Below are positions 52,406-60,865 of a stretch of DNA of 64,000 nucleotides, one piece after another. The stretch's first letter is position 1; each line of letters begins with the position of its first letter. The DNA is from Clostridiaceae bacterium (GTDB lineage: Bacteria; Bacillota; Clostridia; Oscillospirales; Butyricicoccaceae), in the NCBI GenBank assembly GCA_009911355.1, contig QXXE01000017.1:1-64000 (forward strand). Direction: 5' to 3'. The translations under genes were made by a program, and so were the position numbers. Under the pieces are notes generated by a model that worked only from the letters and a program-made list of their open reading frames with translations, had not been told where the DNA came from and did not search any database.

Positions 52406-54247
52406 TCAGCGTTTTACAAAAAATTCCTCATACCAGACAATAAAGCAGTAAATCGACCAGACCTTTTTCATATTGTGCGCTTTCCCGGATTTGTGGTCGT
52501 CCAAAAGCCGGGTGATGTTTTCGGTCTGGAAGAACTGCGACGCAGTCTCCCCGTTGAACGCGGCGCGAATCCGCGAATAGAATTCGTCCTGCTTCAGCCA
52601 GTCGTTGAGCGGCGTCAAAAAGCCGATTTTTGGCATGTCCGCCGTCTTCTCTGGCAGCGATTTCAGCGCCGCCCGCCGCAGCGCCAGCTTGGTTTCCTTG
52701 CGGGTGACGCGGTACTTGGACGGGATGCGCAGCGCGGTTTTCAGCACCTCGCGGTCAAGAAAGGGCACGCGCAGCTCCAGCGAGTTCGCCATGCTCATTT
52801 TGTCGGCCTTTTGCAGGATGTCATACAGCATCCAAACCTGCATGTCGGCATACTGCATCTGGGTGATCTCGTCCTCGTCCGGGATGCGGTCAAATACCGG
52901 CTTGGTGTAGAAATCCGGCGTTTTCGGCTGGTAATCCTTCTTTAAGATGTCCTTGCAGTCGGAAAAATTGTATACATAGTTGTTCCGGATATACCGCACT
53001 GACAGCGGGTGCCGCCCGCGCATCAGGAAGCGCCTGCCATGGAAGGGCGGCAGCTTTTCGGCGAGGTTGCCCGCGAGCAAACGCAGGAAGCGGGGGATTT
53101 TCATATATTTCTGGTAGTCGATGCACTCCTGATAATAGCGGTAGCCGCCAAACAGCTCGTCCGCGCCTTCGCCGGAGAGGACAACCTTCACCTGCTTGCG
53201 CGCTTCCTGCGCGACAAAGTAGAGCGGCACGGCGGAGGGGTTCGGCAGCGGCTCGTCCATGTGGTATTGGATGACCGGGGTTGCGTCGAAAAATTCCTGC
53301 GCCGTGATTTTGCGGCTGAAATTTTCGACGTCGATGATTTTGGACAACTCCTGCGCGTTTTTCAGCTCGGAATATTTCTCCTCCGCGTATCCTAATGAGA
53401 AGGATTTGACGGGCAGCTCCCGCGCCATTTCCTGCGTGACATAGCTGGAATCCACGCCGGAGGACAGGAAGCAGCCGACCTCAACGTCGGCGATCATATG
53501 GGTTTTGCAGGACTCGTGAAAGACTTTCGCGATTTCGTCCGACCACTGGTCAAGGGTTTTGGACTGGTCGATGCTGTACTCAATGGAAAAGTACCTTTTT
53601 ACGGTCAGCTCCCCATTTTCCCAGATCATATAGTGCGCGGCTGGCAGCTTGTAGACGTCCCGGAAGAAGGTCTCGTCGTTCGGGATGTACTCAAAACACA
53701 GGTATTGCGGGAGCATTTCTTCGTTGAGCGTTTTTTCAAACTGCGGGTGGTGCAGGAAGCTTTTGATCTCCGAGCCAAACAGCAGGACGTCGTTTTTATG
53801 GTAATAGTAGAAGGGCTTGATGCCGAAGATATCCCGTGCGGCGAACAGTCTGCCGCTGTTGCGGTCGTAGATGACGAACGCGAACATCCCGCGCAGGCGG
53901 TCGAGCAGGGCGGGGCCCCATTCCTCGTAGCCGTGGAGCAGGACTTCGGAATCGGCGCGGTTGCGGAAGGTATGCCCGGCGGCGCGGAGCTCCTCACGGA
54001 GTTCGTTGTGGTTGTAGATTTCGCCGTTGAAGCACAGGACAAGGCTGTTGTCTTCGTTGTACATGGGCTGCGCGCCGTTTTCCAGGTCGATAATGGACAG
54101 GCGGCGGAAGCCGAGGGAGACATGCCCGTCGGAAAAGAGTCCTTCGGAATCGGGGCCGCGGTGGGCGATGGCGTCGGCCATTGATTTAATGGCTGACTGG
54201 TGGTCAAAGCTGGTGTCTGCGGTTGAAAAACCGGTAAATCCGCACAT
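52406..54247 (-). CDS. asnB: Asparagine synthase (glutamine-hydrolysing), possibly amidating peptidoglycan D-Asp
   Basis: A 613-residue AsnB-type enzyme. The N-terminal nucleophile Cys2 (MCGFTGF) and the glutaminase domain (HRGPDSEG, CFNGEIYN) precede the synthetase domain with SSGVDSSYV and GEGADELFGGY. The family makes asparagine from aspartate. Position suggests another role: it follows an aspartate racemase and a D-aspartate ligase-like enzyme. In Lactococcus lactis the AsnB homologue AsnH amidates D-Asp in the peptidoglycan crossbridge. Normal asparagine synthesis remains possible. AAGGAG precedes the ATG. Confidence 0.9.
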   Translation of the reverse strand: MCGFTGFSTADTSFDHQSAIKSMADAIAHRGPDSEGLFSDGHVSLGFRRLSIIDLENGAQPMYNEDNSLVLCFNGEIYNHNELREELRAAGHTFRNRADSEVLLHGYEEWGPALLDRLRGMFAFVIYDRNSGRLFAARDIFGIKPFYYYHKNDVLLFGSEIKSFLHHPQFEKTLNEEMLPQYLCFEYIPNDETFFRDVYKLPAAHYMIWENGELTVKRYFSIEYSIDQSKTLDQWSDEIAKVFHESCKTHMIADVEVGCFLSSGVDSSYVTQEMARELPVKSFSLGYAEEKYSELKNAQELSKIIDVENFSRKITAQEFFDATPVIQYHMDEPLPNPSAVPLYFVAQEARKQVKVVLSGEGADELFGGYRYYQECIDYQKYMKIPRFLRLLAGNLAEKLPPFHGRRFLMRGRHPLSVRYIRNNYVYNFSDCKDILKKDYQPKTPDFYTKPVFDRIPDEDEITQMQYADMQVWMLYDILQKADKMSMANSLELRVPFLDREVLKTALRIPSKYRVTRKETKLALRRAALKSLPEKTADMPKIGFLTPLNDWLKQDEFYSRIRAAFNGETASQFFQTENITRLLDDHKSGKAHNMKKVWSIYCFIVWYEEFFVKR

Positions 54248-54291
54248 GGTTTTAACTCCTTCAGGAAATTTGTTGCATTCGCGTTCGCCTT

Positions 54292-54424
54292 CGCAGCGGG
54301 CGCCAAAGGGCGCTGCCCTTTGGAAACCCGGTCCTCCGCAGACAGCGGCAGGGCGCTGCCCTGCACCCGCAATTTTTTCGAGAAAAAATTGAGTAAAAGC
54401 TTTATTCCGCCTGCGGGCGGGACG
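54292..54424. repeat. Mosaic intergenic repeat, copy 10
   Basis: CCAAAGGGCGCTGCCCTTTGG hairpins, one GGCAGGGCGCTGCCCTGC unit, a diverged AT hairpin CAATTTTTTC/GAAAAAATTG (about 54371-54392) in which both arms changed together, and CCGCCTGCGGGCGGGACGG. It lies between the racemase and asnB. Confidence 0.75.
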
Positions 54425-54433
54425 GCATCTTCT

Positions 54434-55144
54434 TCATTCACGCAGCCGCTTCCCCGCATATTCGATGGTGCGCCGCGCCAGCGTTTCCAGCGAGTCCACT
54501 ACATCCGGGTGCGCGGCTTGGAGCGCAAGGTCGCGGTGTGCCACGGAGAGCTCGGTGCAGCCCAGCACGATTGCGTCGCAGCCCTCCTCGCGCATCCGGT
54601 TATACAGCGCCGCCATCACCTTTGCGCGGACGGGCTTGCCGGCTTTGATGTAGTCATAAATGACGGAGGTGACTTGCTTTTGGGTTGCCGGGTCGGGGTA
54701 CACGCAGGAAAGCCCATACCGGCTGCACATGATCCCGTAGGTATCCACAGTTACGGTGCCGGTTGTTGCAAGGACGCCGATCGTATGGGCGTTTTGCGCT
54801 GCGCACGCCTTGACCGTTTCCTCGATGATGTTCAAAAGCGGGATAGAGACCGCGTTTTGAACGTGCTCGTGGAAAAAGTGCGCCGTATTGCACGGCAGGA
54901 CAAGAAAGTCGCAGCCTGCCCGTTCCAGCATTTGCGCGTCCTGCGCCATGTCGGGCAGCGGCGAGCACGTGCTTTCGCCGAGGATGAACGCCGTGCGGTC
55001 AGGGATGGACGCATGGTTGTATACAAGCATGTTCAGATGGTCCTGGTCGCAGGCTGCGTCGGTCAGTTCGAGCACCATTTGCTCAAAGTAGACCGTCGCC
55101 ATCGGCCCTACGCCGCCAAGGACGCCTGCCAGTTTGGGCTTCAT
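54434..55144 (-). CDS. Aspartate racemase
   Basis: A 236-residue PLP-independent Asp/Glu racemase with both catalytic cysteines, in LPCNTAH and LGCTELS. GVLGGVGPMATVYF is the typical N-terminus. It converts L- to D-aspartate. It is 36 bp after the D-aspartate ligase-like gene, the same pairing as in Enterococcus faecium and Lactococcus, so D-Asp for the cell wall is the likely product. GGAGGTAA precedes the ATG. Confidence 0.92.
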   Translation of the reverse strand: MKPKLAGVLGGVGPMATVYFEQMVLELTDAACDQDHLNMLVYNHASIPDRTAFILGESTCSPLPDMAQDAQMLERAGCDFLVLPCNTAHFFHEHVQNAVSIPLLNIIEETVKACAAQNAHTIGVLATTGTVTVDTYGIMCSRYGLSCVYPDPATQKQVTSVIYDYIKAGKPVRAKVMAALYNRMREEGCDAIVLGCTELSVAHRDLALQAAHPDVVDSLETLARRTIEYAGKRLRE

Positions 55145-55180
55145 TCGCGTTACCTCCAGGTTTGAGCTGTTCAGGGACGG

Positions 55181-56404
55181 TTAAATTTTGCCCCTGAATT
55201 TCCGCTTCTGCTTCCAGAGGAAGACATAGGGGTAGATTTTGCGCAGGAATTTGGTTTCCGCGCGGTAGGCGATCGGGTTGACCGCTTTTTTCCTGGCATA
55301 AAGCGAGAGCATTTCGGCTTTCAGGGAAGGGTCTTTAATATAGGTTTTTAATACCGATTTCGGGACGACTGTATACAGGCAGTCGGTGTTGTCCGCGATG
55401 ACCGGCTTGTCCGCAAATTCCTTGTGATCAATCAGATCGTCCACAATCCACTTGACTACGTTGAAACCGCTTGCGGTTACATAGTAATTCGAGCGGCCCA
55501 GACGGGTGTTGATCTCAAAAAAGCGGTAGGAGTTGTCGCGGGGGTCGTATTTGATATCGAAATTCGCGAAGCCGGTGTAGCCTACGTGCTCAAGCAGGCG
55601 CTTGGCGTGTTCCATGATTGTAAGGTCGACGCGGTTGATAATCGCAACCGGGTTTCCGATCCCCATATCGCCCTTGTCTTCCAAAAGGGTCTGACCGAAT
55701 GCCATAAAGCGCACCTTCCCGGACTGGTCGCAATAGCAGGTCAGGATGCGCATGCCGGTATCGTCGCCCGGGATGAAGTCCTGAAGCAGAAACTTGTAGT
55801 CGTAGCCGCTGGCGTTCAGGTTTTTCAGCATAGCCTCCAATTCTTCCTGCGTGTCGAACTTGAAAACCTTCTTCTTGCCCGGGAACTGCGCGTAGTGGTA
55901 CGCCGCCGAAGACGCAGGCTTGGCAATCACGGGGAACCCAAACGGCAGTTCCAGCTTTTCCGGCGGATTCTTGCAGTCGTAAACGTAGGTTTTTGGATAC
56001 GGTACGCTGATTTCCTCACAAATGCTGTAAAAGCTGTCTTTTAAGACAAGCCTGTTGAGAAGCTCCTCCTGGATATATGGGATCACATAATATTGTTCCA
56101 GCAGTGCGCGGTTTTCGACGATCATCCGGACGTACCAGTCGCCGCATGCGAGCAGGATCAGCTTTTTCGACCCGCTGCGCGCCTTGCCGATCTTTTCCAG
56201 CTCGGAAAGGAAGGTTTCGCGCGTGTCCATCGACGGGACGATCAGGTTTTCGATGATATCCGAGTCGGCACACAGGCGGCTGCGGATCATGCTGACCGCG
56301 ACCGAGCGGATGCCGTAAGCCTCATGGAATGCGCGCGCAAGGCTGTAGGTCGTGATATCGCCGCCCAGGATGACTGGCAGGAACGGCATTTCGTTAAACT
56401 TCAT
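55181..56404 (-). CDS. ATP-grasp ligase resembling D-aspartate ligase (AslA/Aslfm)
   Basis: A 407-residue ATP-grasp protein. The N-terminus FLPVILGGDITTYSLARAFH resembles that of the D-aspartate ligases of E. faecium and L. lactis. The ATP-grasp core has PVIAKPASSAAY, LLQDFIPGDD and FFEINTRLGRSNYY with the metal-binding Glu and Asn. These enzymes attach D-Asp to the side chain of the third stem residue of peptidoglycan precursors. The adjoining aspartate racemase and asparagine synthase support this role. Which stem residue is used here is unknown. The ATG at 56404 has AAGG upstream. A longer frame is possible but starts on the promoter. Confidence 0.8.
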   Translation of the reverse strand: MKFNEMPFLPVILGGDITTYSLARAFHEAYGIRSVAVSMIRSRLCADSDIIENLIVPSMDTRETFLSELEKIGKARSGSKKLILLACGDWYVRMIVENRALLEQYYVIPYIQEELLNRLVLKDSFYSICEEISVPYPKTYVYDCKNPPEKLELPFGFPVIAKPASSAAYHYAQFPGKKKVFKFDTQEELEAMLKNLNASGYDYKFLLQDFIPGDDTGMRILTCYCDQSGKVRFMAFGQTLLEDKGDMGIGNPVAIINRVDLTIMEHAKRLLEHVGYTGFANFDIKYDPRDNSYRFFEINTRLGRSNYYVTASGFNVVKWIVDDLIDHKEFADKPVIADNTDCLYTVVPKSVLKTYIKDPSLKAEMLSLYARKKAVNPIAYRAETKFLRKIYPYVFLWKQKRKFRGKI

Positions 56405-56499
56405 AATCAATACCTTATTTCCCCGGAAGCCAACCGTGGCTCCCGCTATATTTTTTGCAGGCGTTTTCTGCCTGTTTCTTGAAGATTTTGCACCATTTA

Positions 56500-56528
56500 A
56501 TAGTACATCAAACAACATTTTTAGTCAA
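56500..56528 (-). promoter_or_regulatory. Promoter of the D-aspartate crossbridge genes
   Basis: TTGACT (56528-56523), a 17-bp spacer and TACTAT (56505-56500), about 95 nt before the ligase gene. Confidence 0.75.
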
Positions 56529-56593
56529 GGGCAATGTGCACAATTTCCCAGCGCAAATGAGGGCCGGGCCTTTACGGGCTGCGGGAAAAACTG

Positions 56594-57023
56594 AGGGAGA
56601 GCTAAGAAAATCCGCTGGTGCTATCATGCCAGCGGATTTTTGTGCGGGAGAGCGGTAAGCGGATGGCCACCCATAAAAAAACTAAACCAACCCAGCCCGC
56701 CGCCGTTCTGGCGGGCTGGGTCACTGGGCGTGAAGGATGGGCAGAAGCCCAAAGCCTCCGTCCCGCCCGCAGGCGAAAAGAGATGCGTCAGCATCTCAGG
56801 GGTCTGGGGCGGAAGCCCCAGCGGGTGCAGGGCGGAGCCCTGCCGCCCGCCGCGTAGGCGCGGGGTGCAGGGGCGGAGCCCCGCCGCTCGCCGCGTAGGC
56901 GCGGGGTGCAGGGGCGGAGCCCCGCCGTCCGCCGCGTAGGCGCGGGGTGCAGGGCTCTGCCCCGCCACCCGCCGCGTAGGCGCGGGGTGCAGGGGCAGAG
57001 CCCCGCCGCCCGCCGCGTAGCCA
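56594..57023. repeat. Mosaic intergenic repeat, copy 11 (longest)
   Basis: The fullest copy, inverse to copy 1. It has the 13-bp stem 56607-56619/56628-56640, the CCCAGCCCGCC/GGCGGGCTGGG stem (about 56695-56723), CGTCCCGCCCGCAGGCG, the GAGATGCG/GCATCTC and GGGGC/GCCCC hairpins, then five tandem units of about 41 bp reaching the stop of the next gene. Confidence 0.85.
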
Positions 57024-57027
57024 CCCG

Positions 57028-58800
57028 TTAGCTGCCGAGCGGCGTGAGGTACTGCACGCGGTAACGGGCCACCTCTGAACGGAACGCCTCCGAAGTGAGA
57101 TAAGCACGCTTTGAATAGCTGTGTGTGTCAAATTGCCCGTGCCCATCACGCAGCTGTAAAGTGTAGACCGCAAGGTTCACGCAGTGGTCGCCGATCTTTT
57201 CCAAGTCATGCACCGCATCCAAGTACATCACCCCCGCCTGCATTTCACAGCCCTCGCTGCCTAAACGGGCAATGTGCCGCTCCTTTAGCAAGTCCTTCAA
57301 ATCGTCTACGATTTCTTCAAGCGGTTCGACCTGCTCTGCGGCGTTGGGTTCGCTGCCTGTGTAGCCCGCCACTGTCAGCCTCAGCTGCTCGGTGACTGCC
57401 GCGCACATCACCCCCAGCTCCTTTGCCGCATCGCCGCTGAACCGCAGCCCCCGCGCCCGCATGTCCTGCGCCCGGTCGAAAATGTTTTGCGCATAGTCGC
57501 CCACCTTCTCAAAGTCGCTCAGCGAATGCAGCAGCTCAGCGTGCATCTGGCGCAGGTTTTCCGGCAGGTCGCTGCGTACCGCAACAAGGTATTTCCCGAT
57601 TTCGACCTCCGCACGGTCTAAGAAAGCCTCATTTTTCGCGAATTGCTGCTCAGGCAGCGCATCGCCGTTTAATATGCCCCCAATGCAGAACTGCACGTTT
57701 TCCTGCGCCGCCTTCCCCATGTCCGCAACGCACTGCCGCGCCTGGTCCAGCGCAAGCTGCGGCGTTGACAGGAAACGCGGCTCCAAACGCGCCAGCGGGT
57801 CGGGCTCCTCCCGTCCGCTTGGCACCGTGCCCTCAGCCAGCTTTACCAGCACCCCCGTAAACGGCAGGAACAGCAGCGTCGCCCCTACATTAAACACCGT
57901 ATGGAAATTTGCAATGCCCGATTTTCCAATTGCCTCTTCAAAAAACGGCAAACCAATGGTATACTGGATCGTGTAGATGCCCACAAGGAATACGGCCGAG
58001 CCGATCAGATTAAAATAAAAGTGTACCATCGCCGTGCGCCGCGCGTTCTTTGACCCGCCCAGCGCCGACAGGAACGCCGTGATGCAAGTGCCGATATTCT
58101 GACCCAGGATGATCGGGACCGCCGCCGACCAGCGGATGAGCCCTGTCGTTGACAACGCCTGGAGAATGCCAACCGACGCGGACGAGGACTGGATGACCGC
58201 CGTCACCACCGTACCGGCGAGTATCCCGAGCACCGGGTTGGACACCGCCGCAAACAAGCTGGCAAACTGCGGCAGCTCCGCAAGCGGCGCGACCGCCGCT
58301 TCCATCGACGACATGCCGATGAACAGCAAGCCGAACCCAAGCAGGATATCCGCCGCCGAGCGCCCGCGCCTGCCCTTGCTGCGCATCATTACCAGCACGC
58401 CGCATACCACCGCCAGCCACGCAAGGTTCTTCGGCCGGATCAGCTGCATCAGCAGGCTGCCGCCCAGCGCGCCGCCGGAATCCAGCCGCAGCAGCTGCGC
58501 CGTGACCGTCGTGCCGATGTTCGCCCCGAGGATGACCCCGACCGACTGCCGCAGCGTCATGATCCCCGCGTTGACAAAGCCGACCACCATCACCGTCGTC
58601 GCCGACGAGGACTGGATCACCGCCGTCACCAGGACACCCAGCAGCAATGAACGGAACAGGTTGCCGGTCATTTTTTGCAGCGTGCGCTCGAGCGCAGGCC
58701 CTGCCGCGCGTTCCAGCCCATCGCCCATCACGCCCATGCCGTACACGAACAGCGCGAGCCCGCCTGCCATCCGCACCAGCGATAAAAGGTCAAAGCCCAT
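57028..58800 (-). CDS. Na+/phosphate cotransporter with PhoU-like domain
   Basis: A 590-residue protein of the NptA/YjbB family. The membrane part holds two inverted repeats, each with the QSSSA motif (TAVIQSSSATT near residue 60 and TAVIQSSSASV near 205). The C-terminal 200 residues are PhoU-like helices. It couples sodium and phosphate movement, and the PhoU part may sense or regulate. The ATG at 58800 follows a perfect AAGGAGG. The gene ends next to tandem repeats. Confidence 0.92.
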   Translation of the reverse strand: MGFDLLSLVRMAGGLALFVYGMGVMGDGLERAAGPALERTLQKMTGNLFRSLLLGVLVTAVIQSSSATTVMVVGFVNAGIMTLRQSVGVILGANIGTTVTAQLLRLDSGGALGGSLLMQLIRPKNLAWLAVVCGVLVMMRSKGRRGRSAADILLGFGLLFIGMSSMEAAVAPLAELPQFASLFAAVSNPVLGILAGTVVTAVIQSSSASVGILQALSTTGLIRWSAAVPIILGQNIGTCITAFLSALGGSKNARRTAMVHFYFNLIGSAVFLVGIYTIQYTIGLPFFEEAIGKSGIANFHTVFNVGATLLFLPFTGVLVKLAEGTVPSGREEPDPLARLEPRFLSTPQLALDQARQCVADMGKAAQENVQFCIGGILNGDALPEQQFAKNEAFLDRAEVEIGKYLVAVRSDLPENLRQMHAELLHSLSDFEKVGDYAQNIFDRAQDMRARGLRFSGDAAKELGVMCAAVTEQLRLTVAGYTGSEPNAAEQVEPLEEIVDDLKDLLKERHIARLGSEGCEMQAGVMYLDAVHDLEKIGDHCVNLAVYTLQLRDGHGQFDTHSYSKRAYLTSEAFRSEVARYRVQYLTPLGS

Positions 58801-58902
58801 GTTTTTACCTCCTTTTTCGGCCCCTTCGGGCCCTTGGCGTCTTTCCTTCTTTTCTTTCCGGGAAAGAGGGAGGGCAATTTTATCCCAACTCCACCCAATT
58901 AT

Positions 58903-58931
58903 ACTATAGCTCAAAAAGCCTCCCCTGTCAA
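58903..58931 (-). promoter_or_regulatory. Promoter of the Na/Pi cotransporter gene
   Basis: TTGACA (58931-58926), a 17-bp spacer and TATAGT (58908-58903). A plus-strand TATACT at 58900-58905 overlaps it and may serve the divergent C26 gene, but its -35 is poor. Confidence 0.8.
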
Positions 58932-58949
58932 CCTGAAAGGAGACTCTCC

Positions 58950-59621
58950 ATGCTGATCCTTCTCACTACCGGGCGGCGCACCGGCGGGCTGTCCGTCAGC
59001 CGCACCGCCTCCATCCTCTACGGCGAAGCGCTCGCCCGCGCGGGCGGGCTGCCCGCAGCCTTCTCCGGCGGCGACCCCGCCTCCCTCGCGCGGGAGTTCT
59101 CCGGCCTGCTGCTGACCGGCGGCGGCGACGTGGAGCCCGCCCGCTACGGCGGCGCGCGCCTGCCCACCGACACGGTCGACGTCGACCGCGACCGCGAGGA
59201 ATTCGCCCTCCTCGACGCATTTTTGCGGCAGGGCAGGCCGGTTTTCGGCATCTGCCGCGGGGTGCAGCTGCTGAACGTCTATTTCGGCGGCACGCTGTGC
59301 CAGCAGGTGCCCGGCCACGCGGACGGCGCGCGCCATACCGTACACGCCGTCCCCGGCTCGCGGATAGAAGCGCTTTGCGGCGCAGCTTTTGAAACCAACA
59401 GCTGGCACCATCAGGCGGCGGACGCGCTTGCCCCTGGACTGCGGTGCACGGCGTCGTCACCGGACGGCCTTGCGGAAGCCCTTGAGCACGAAGCCTTCCC
59501 CGTATTCGGTGTGCAGTGGCACCCCGAACGGATGCTGCCCGGCCTGTGCGCCGACGTGGATACCGACCACCAATGCCTGTTTGACGACTTTATAAAGGAA
59601 TGCGGAGCGCATCATGAGTGA
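58950..59621 (+). CDS. Gamma-glutamyl-gamma-aminobutyrate hydrolase-like class I amidase (C26)
   Basis: A 223-residue peptidase C26 protein. The nucleophile Cys is in GICRGVQLLN near residue 101, and the His and Glu in VQWHPERM. The LLTGGGDVEP motif is typical of PuuD-like enzymes. It hydrolyses gamma-glutamyl bonds, and the substrate is uncertain. AAAGGAGA lies before the ATG. Its end overlaps the next gene by 8 bp. Confidence 0.88.
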   Translation: MLILLTTGRRTGGLSVSRTASILYGEALARAGGLPAAFSGGDPASLAREFSGLLLTGGGDVEPARYGGARLPTDTVDVDRDREEFALLDAFLRQGRPVFGICRGVQLLNVYFGGTLCQQVPGHADGARHTVHAVPGSRIEALCGAAFETNSWHHQAADALAPGLRCTASSPDGLAEALEHEAFPVFGVQWHPERMLPGLCADVDTDHQCLFDDFIKECGAHHE

Positions 59622-59958
59622 ACTCAAAACGGTAAACCTTGAAGCCGGGCGGCCCGCCGTCCCCGACGCGCTCGCGCGGCTGCAAATGGAGCTGCGCCTG
59701 ACGCGCGGCACGCGGATTACGGCGCTCAAGCTGATCCACGGCTTCGGCTCCTCCGGGCGCGGCGGCAAGCTGCGCCCCGCCGTGCGCCGGTTCCTCGATA
59801 CCCAGCAGGGGCGCGGCTACCTGAAATTCTACATCCCCGGGGAACAGCTTTCAATCTTCAATGAAGAAACCCGCCGGGCGCTGGACCGCTGCCCCGCGCT
59901 GCGCAGCGACCCCGATCTCGAACGCCACAACAACGGCATCACCGTTGTCGTGCTGTAG
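59614..59958 (+). CDS. Small Smr-like domain protein
   Basis: A 114-residue protein with a segment resembling the Smr domain of MutS2 (ALKLIHGFGSSGRGGKLRPAVRRFL, in place of the usual IIHGxGTG). Lone Smr domains can bind or cut nucleic acid. The C-terminal part is less typical. It overlaps the C26 gene, so the two are co-translated. The family call is moderate. Confidence 0.65.
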   Translation: MSELKTVNLEAGRPAVPDALARLQMELRLTRGTRITALKLIHGFGSSGRGGKLRPAVRRFLDTQQGRGYLKFYIPGEQLSIFNEETRRALDRCPALRSDPDLERHNNGITVVVL

Positions 59959-60040
59959 CTGCCGAAACATATACGGCCCGGGTATGTTGTTACGATTCCC
60001 GGAAACCCTATTTTTTACCCGCAGAAAAGGAGGACAGGCC

Positions 60041-60865
60041 ATGCAGGAATTCTGTGCCGCAGGGGTGTGCCCGGTTTCCGCACTGGGGCTGGGCGCGCAC
60101 GAGCGCGAATGGCTCGGGCGGCTGTGCCCGGACGCGCAGTCGGTACTCGTGTACCTTTTCCCTTATTTCGCGGGCAGACGCCCCGGCAACCTGTCGCTGT
60201 ACGCGCGGGGGCGCGATTACCATGCGGTCATCCGCGACGCGCTCACGCCGGTTGCGGACAGGCTGTGCGAACGGCACCCCGCCCACCGCTTCGCCGTCCT
60301 CGCCGACGATTCCCCGCTCCCGGAGGTGCGCGCCGCCGTGCTCGCGGGGCTCGGAGCCGCTGGGCAGAACGGGCTGCTCATCCATGAAACATACGGCAGC
60401 TATGTCGTGATCGGCACGATTGCCGCCAGCCTGCCCATCGCTGCCGCGCAGCAGCGGCCCCGCGCCTGCCTGGGGTGCGGCGCGTGTGTGCGGGCGTGCC
60501 CCGCGCGGGCGATCGGGGCGGCAGGCGTCGACCCAGCGCGCTGCCTGTCGGCGCTCACCCAGCGCGGCGGCGATGTTTCTGCGGAGGAAGCCGCGCTGCT
60601 CCGGCAGCACCCGCTGGCCTGGGGGTGCGACGCCTGCCAGACGGCCTGCCCGATGAACCGGGACGTGCCGCTCACCGAAACCCCTGCCTTCCGCGAAAAC
60701 CTCATCGACTCGCTGGACGCGGACGCGCTCGATGGACTGACCCGCCGCGCCTTCCTGGAAAAATACCCCGGCCGCGCCTTCACTTGGCGGGGGCCCGCGC
60801 CGCTGCGGCGCAACCTTGCCCTCCAGCGGGGCGCGGACACACAACAGACGGAGAACCCTTCATGA
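60041..60865 (+). CDS. QueG-like iron-sulfur protein
   Basis: A 274-residue protein with two 4Fe-4S motifs (CLGCGACVRACP and CDACQTACPMN), in the spacing of epoxyqueuosine reductase. QueG reduces epoxyqueuosine in tRNA and is usually about 100 residues longer, with a distinct cobalamin-binding N-terminus. The shorter form here may be a relative with another reductive role. The ATG at 60041 follows AAAGGAGGA. The stop overlaps the next ATG. Confidence 0.75.
   Translation: MQEFCAAGVCPVSALGLGAHEREWLGRLCPDAQSVLVYLFPYFAGRRPGNLSLYARGRDYHAVIRDALTPVADRLCERHPAHRFAVLADDSPLPEVRAAVLAGLGAAGQNGLLIHETYGSYVVIGTIAASLPIAAAQQRPRACLGCGACVRACPARAIGAAGVDPARCLSALTQRGGDVSAEEAALLRQHPLAWGCDACQTACPMNRDVPLTETPAFRENLIDSLDADALDGLTRRAFLEKYPGRAFTWRGPAPLRRNLALQRGADTQQTENPS

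Noticed and set aside
56796-57173. Repetitive peptides (APAPRAYAAGG type) encoded in the tandem units
   Set aside because: They are translations of the intergenic repeat, appear in several frames and have no ribosome binding sites.
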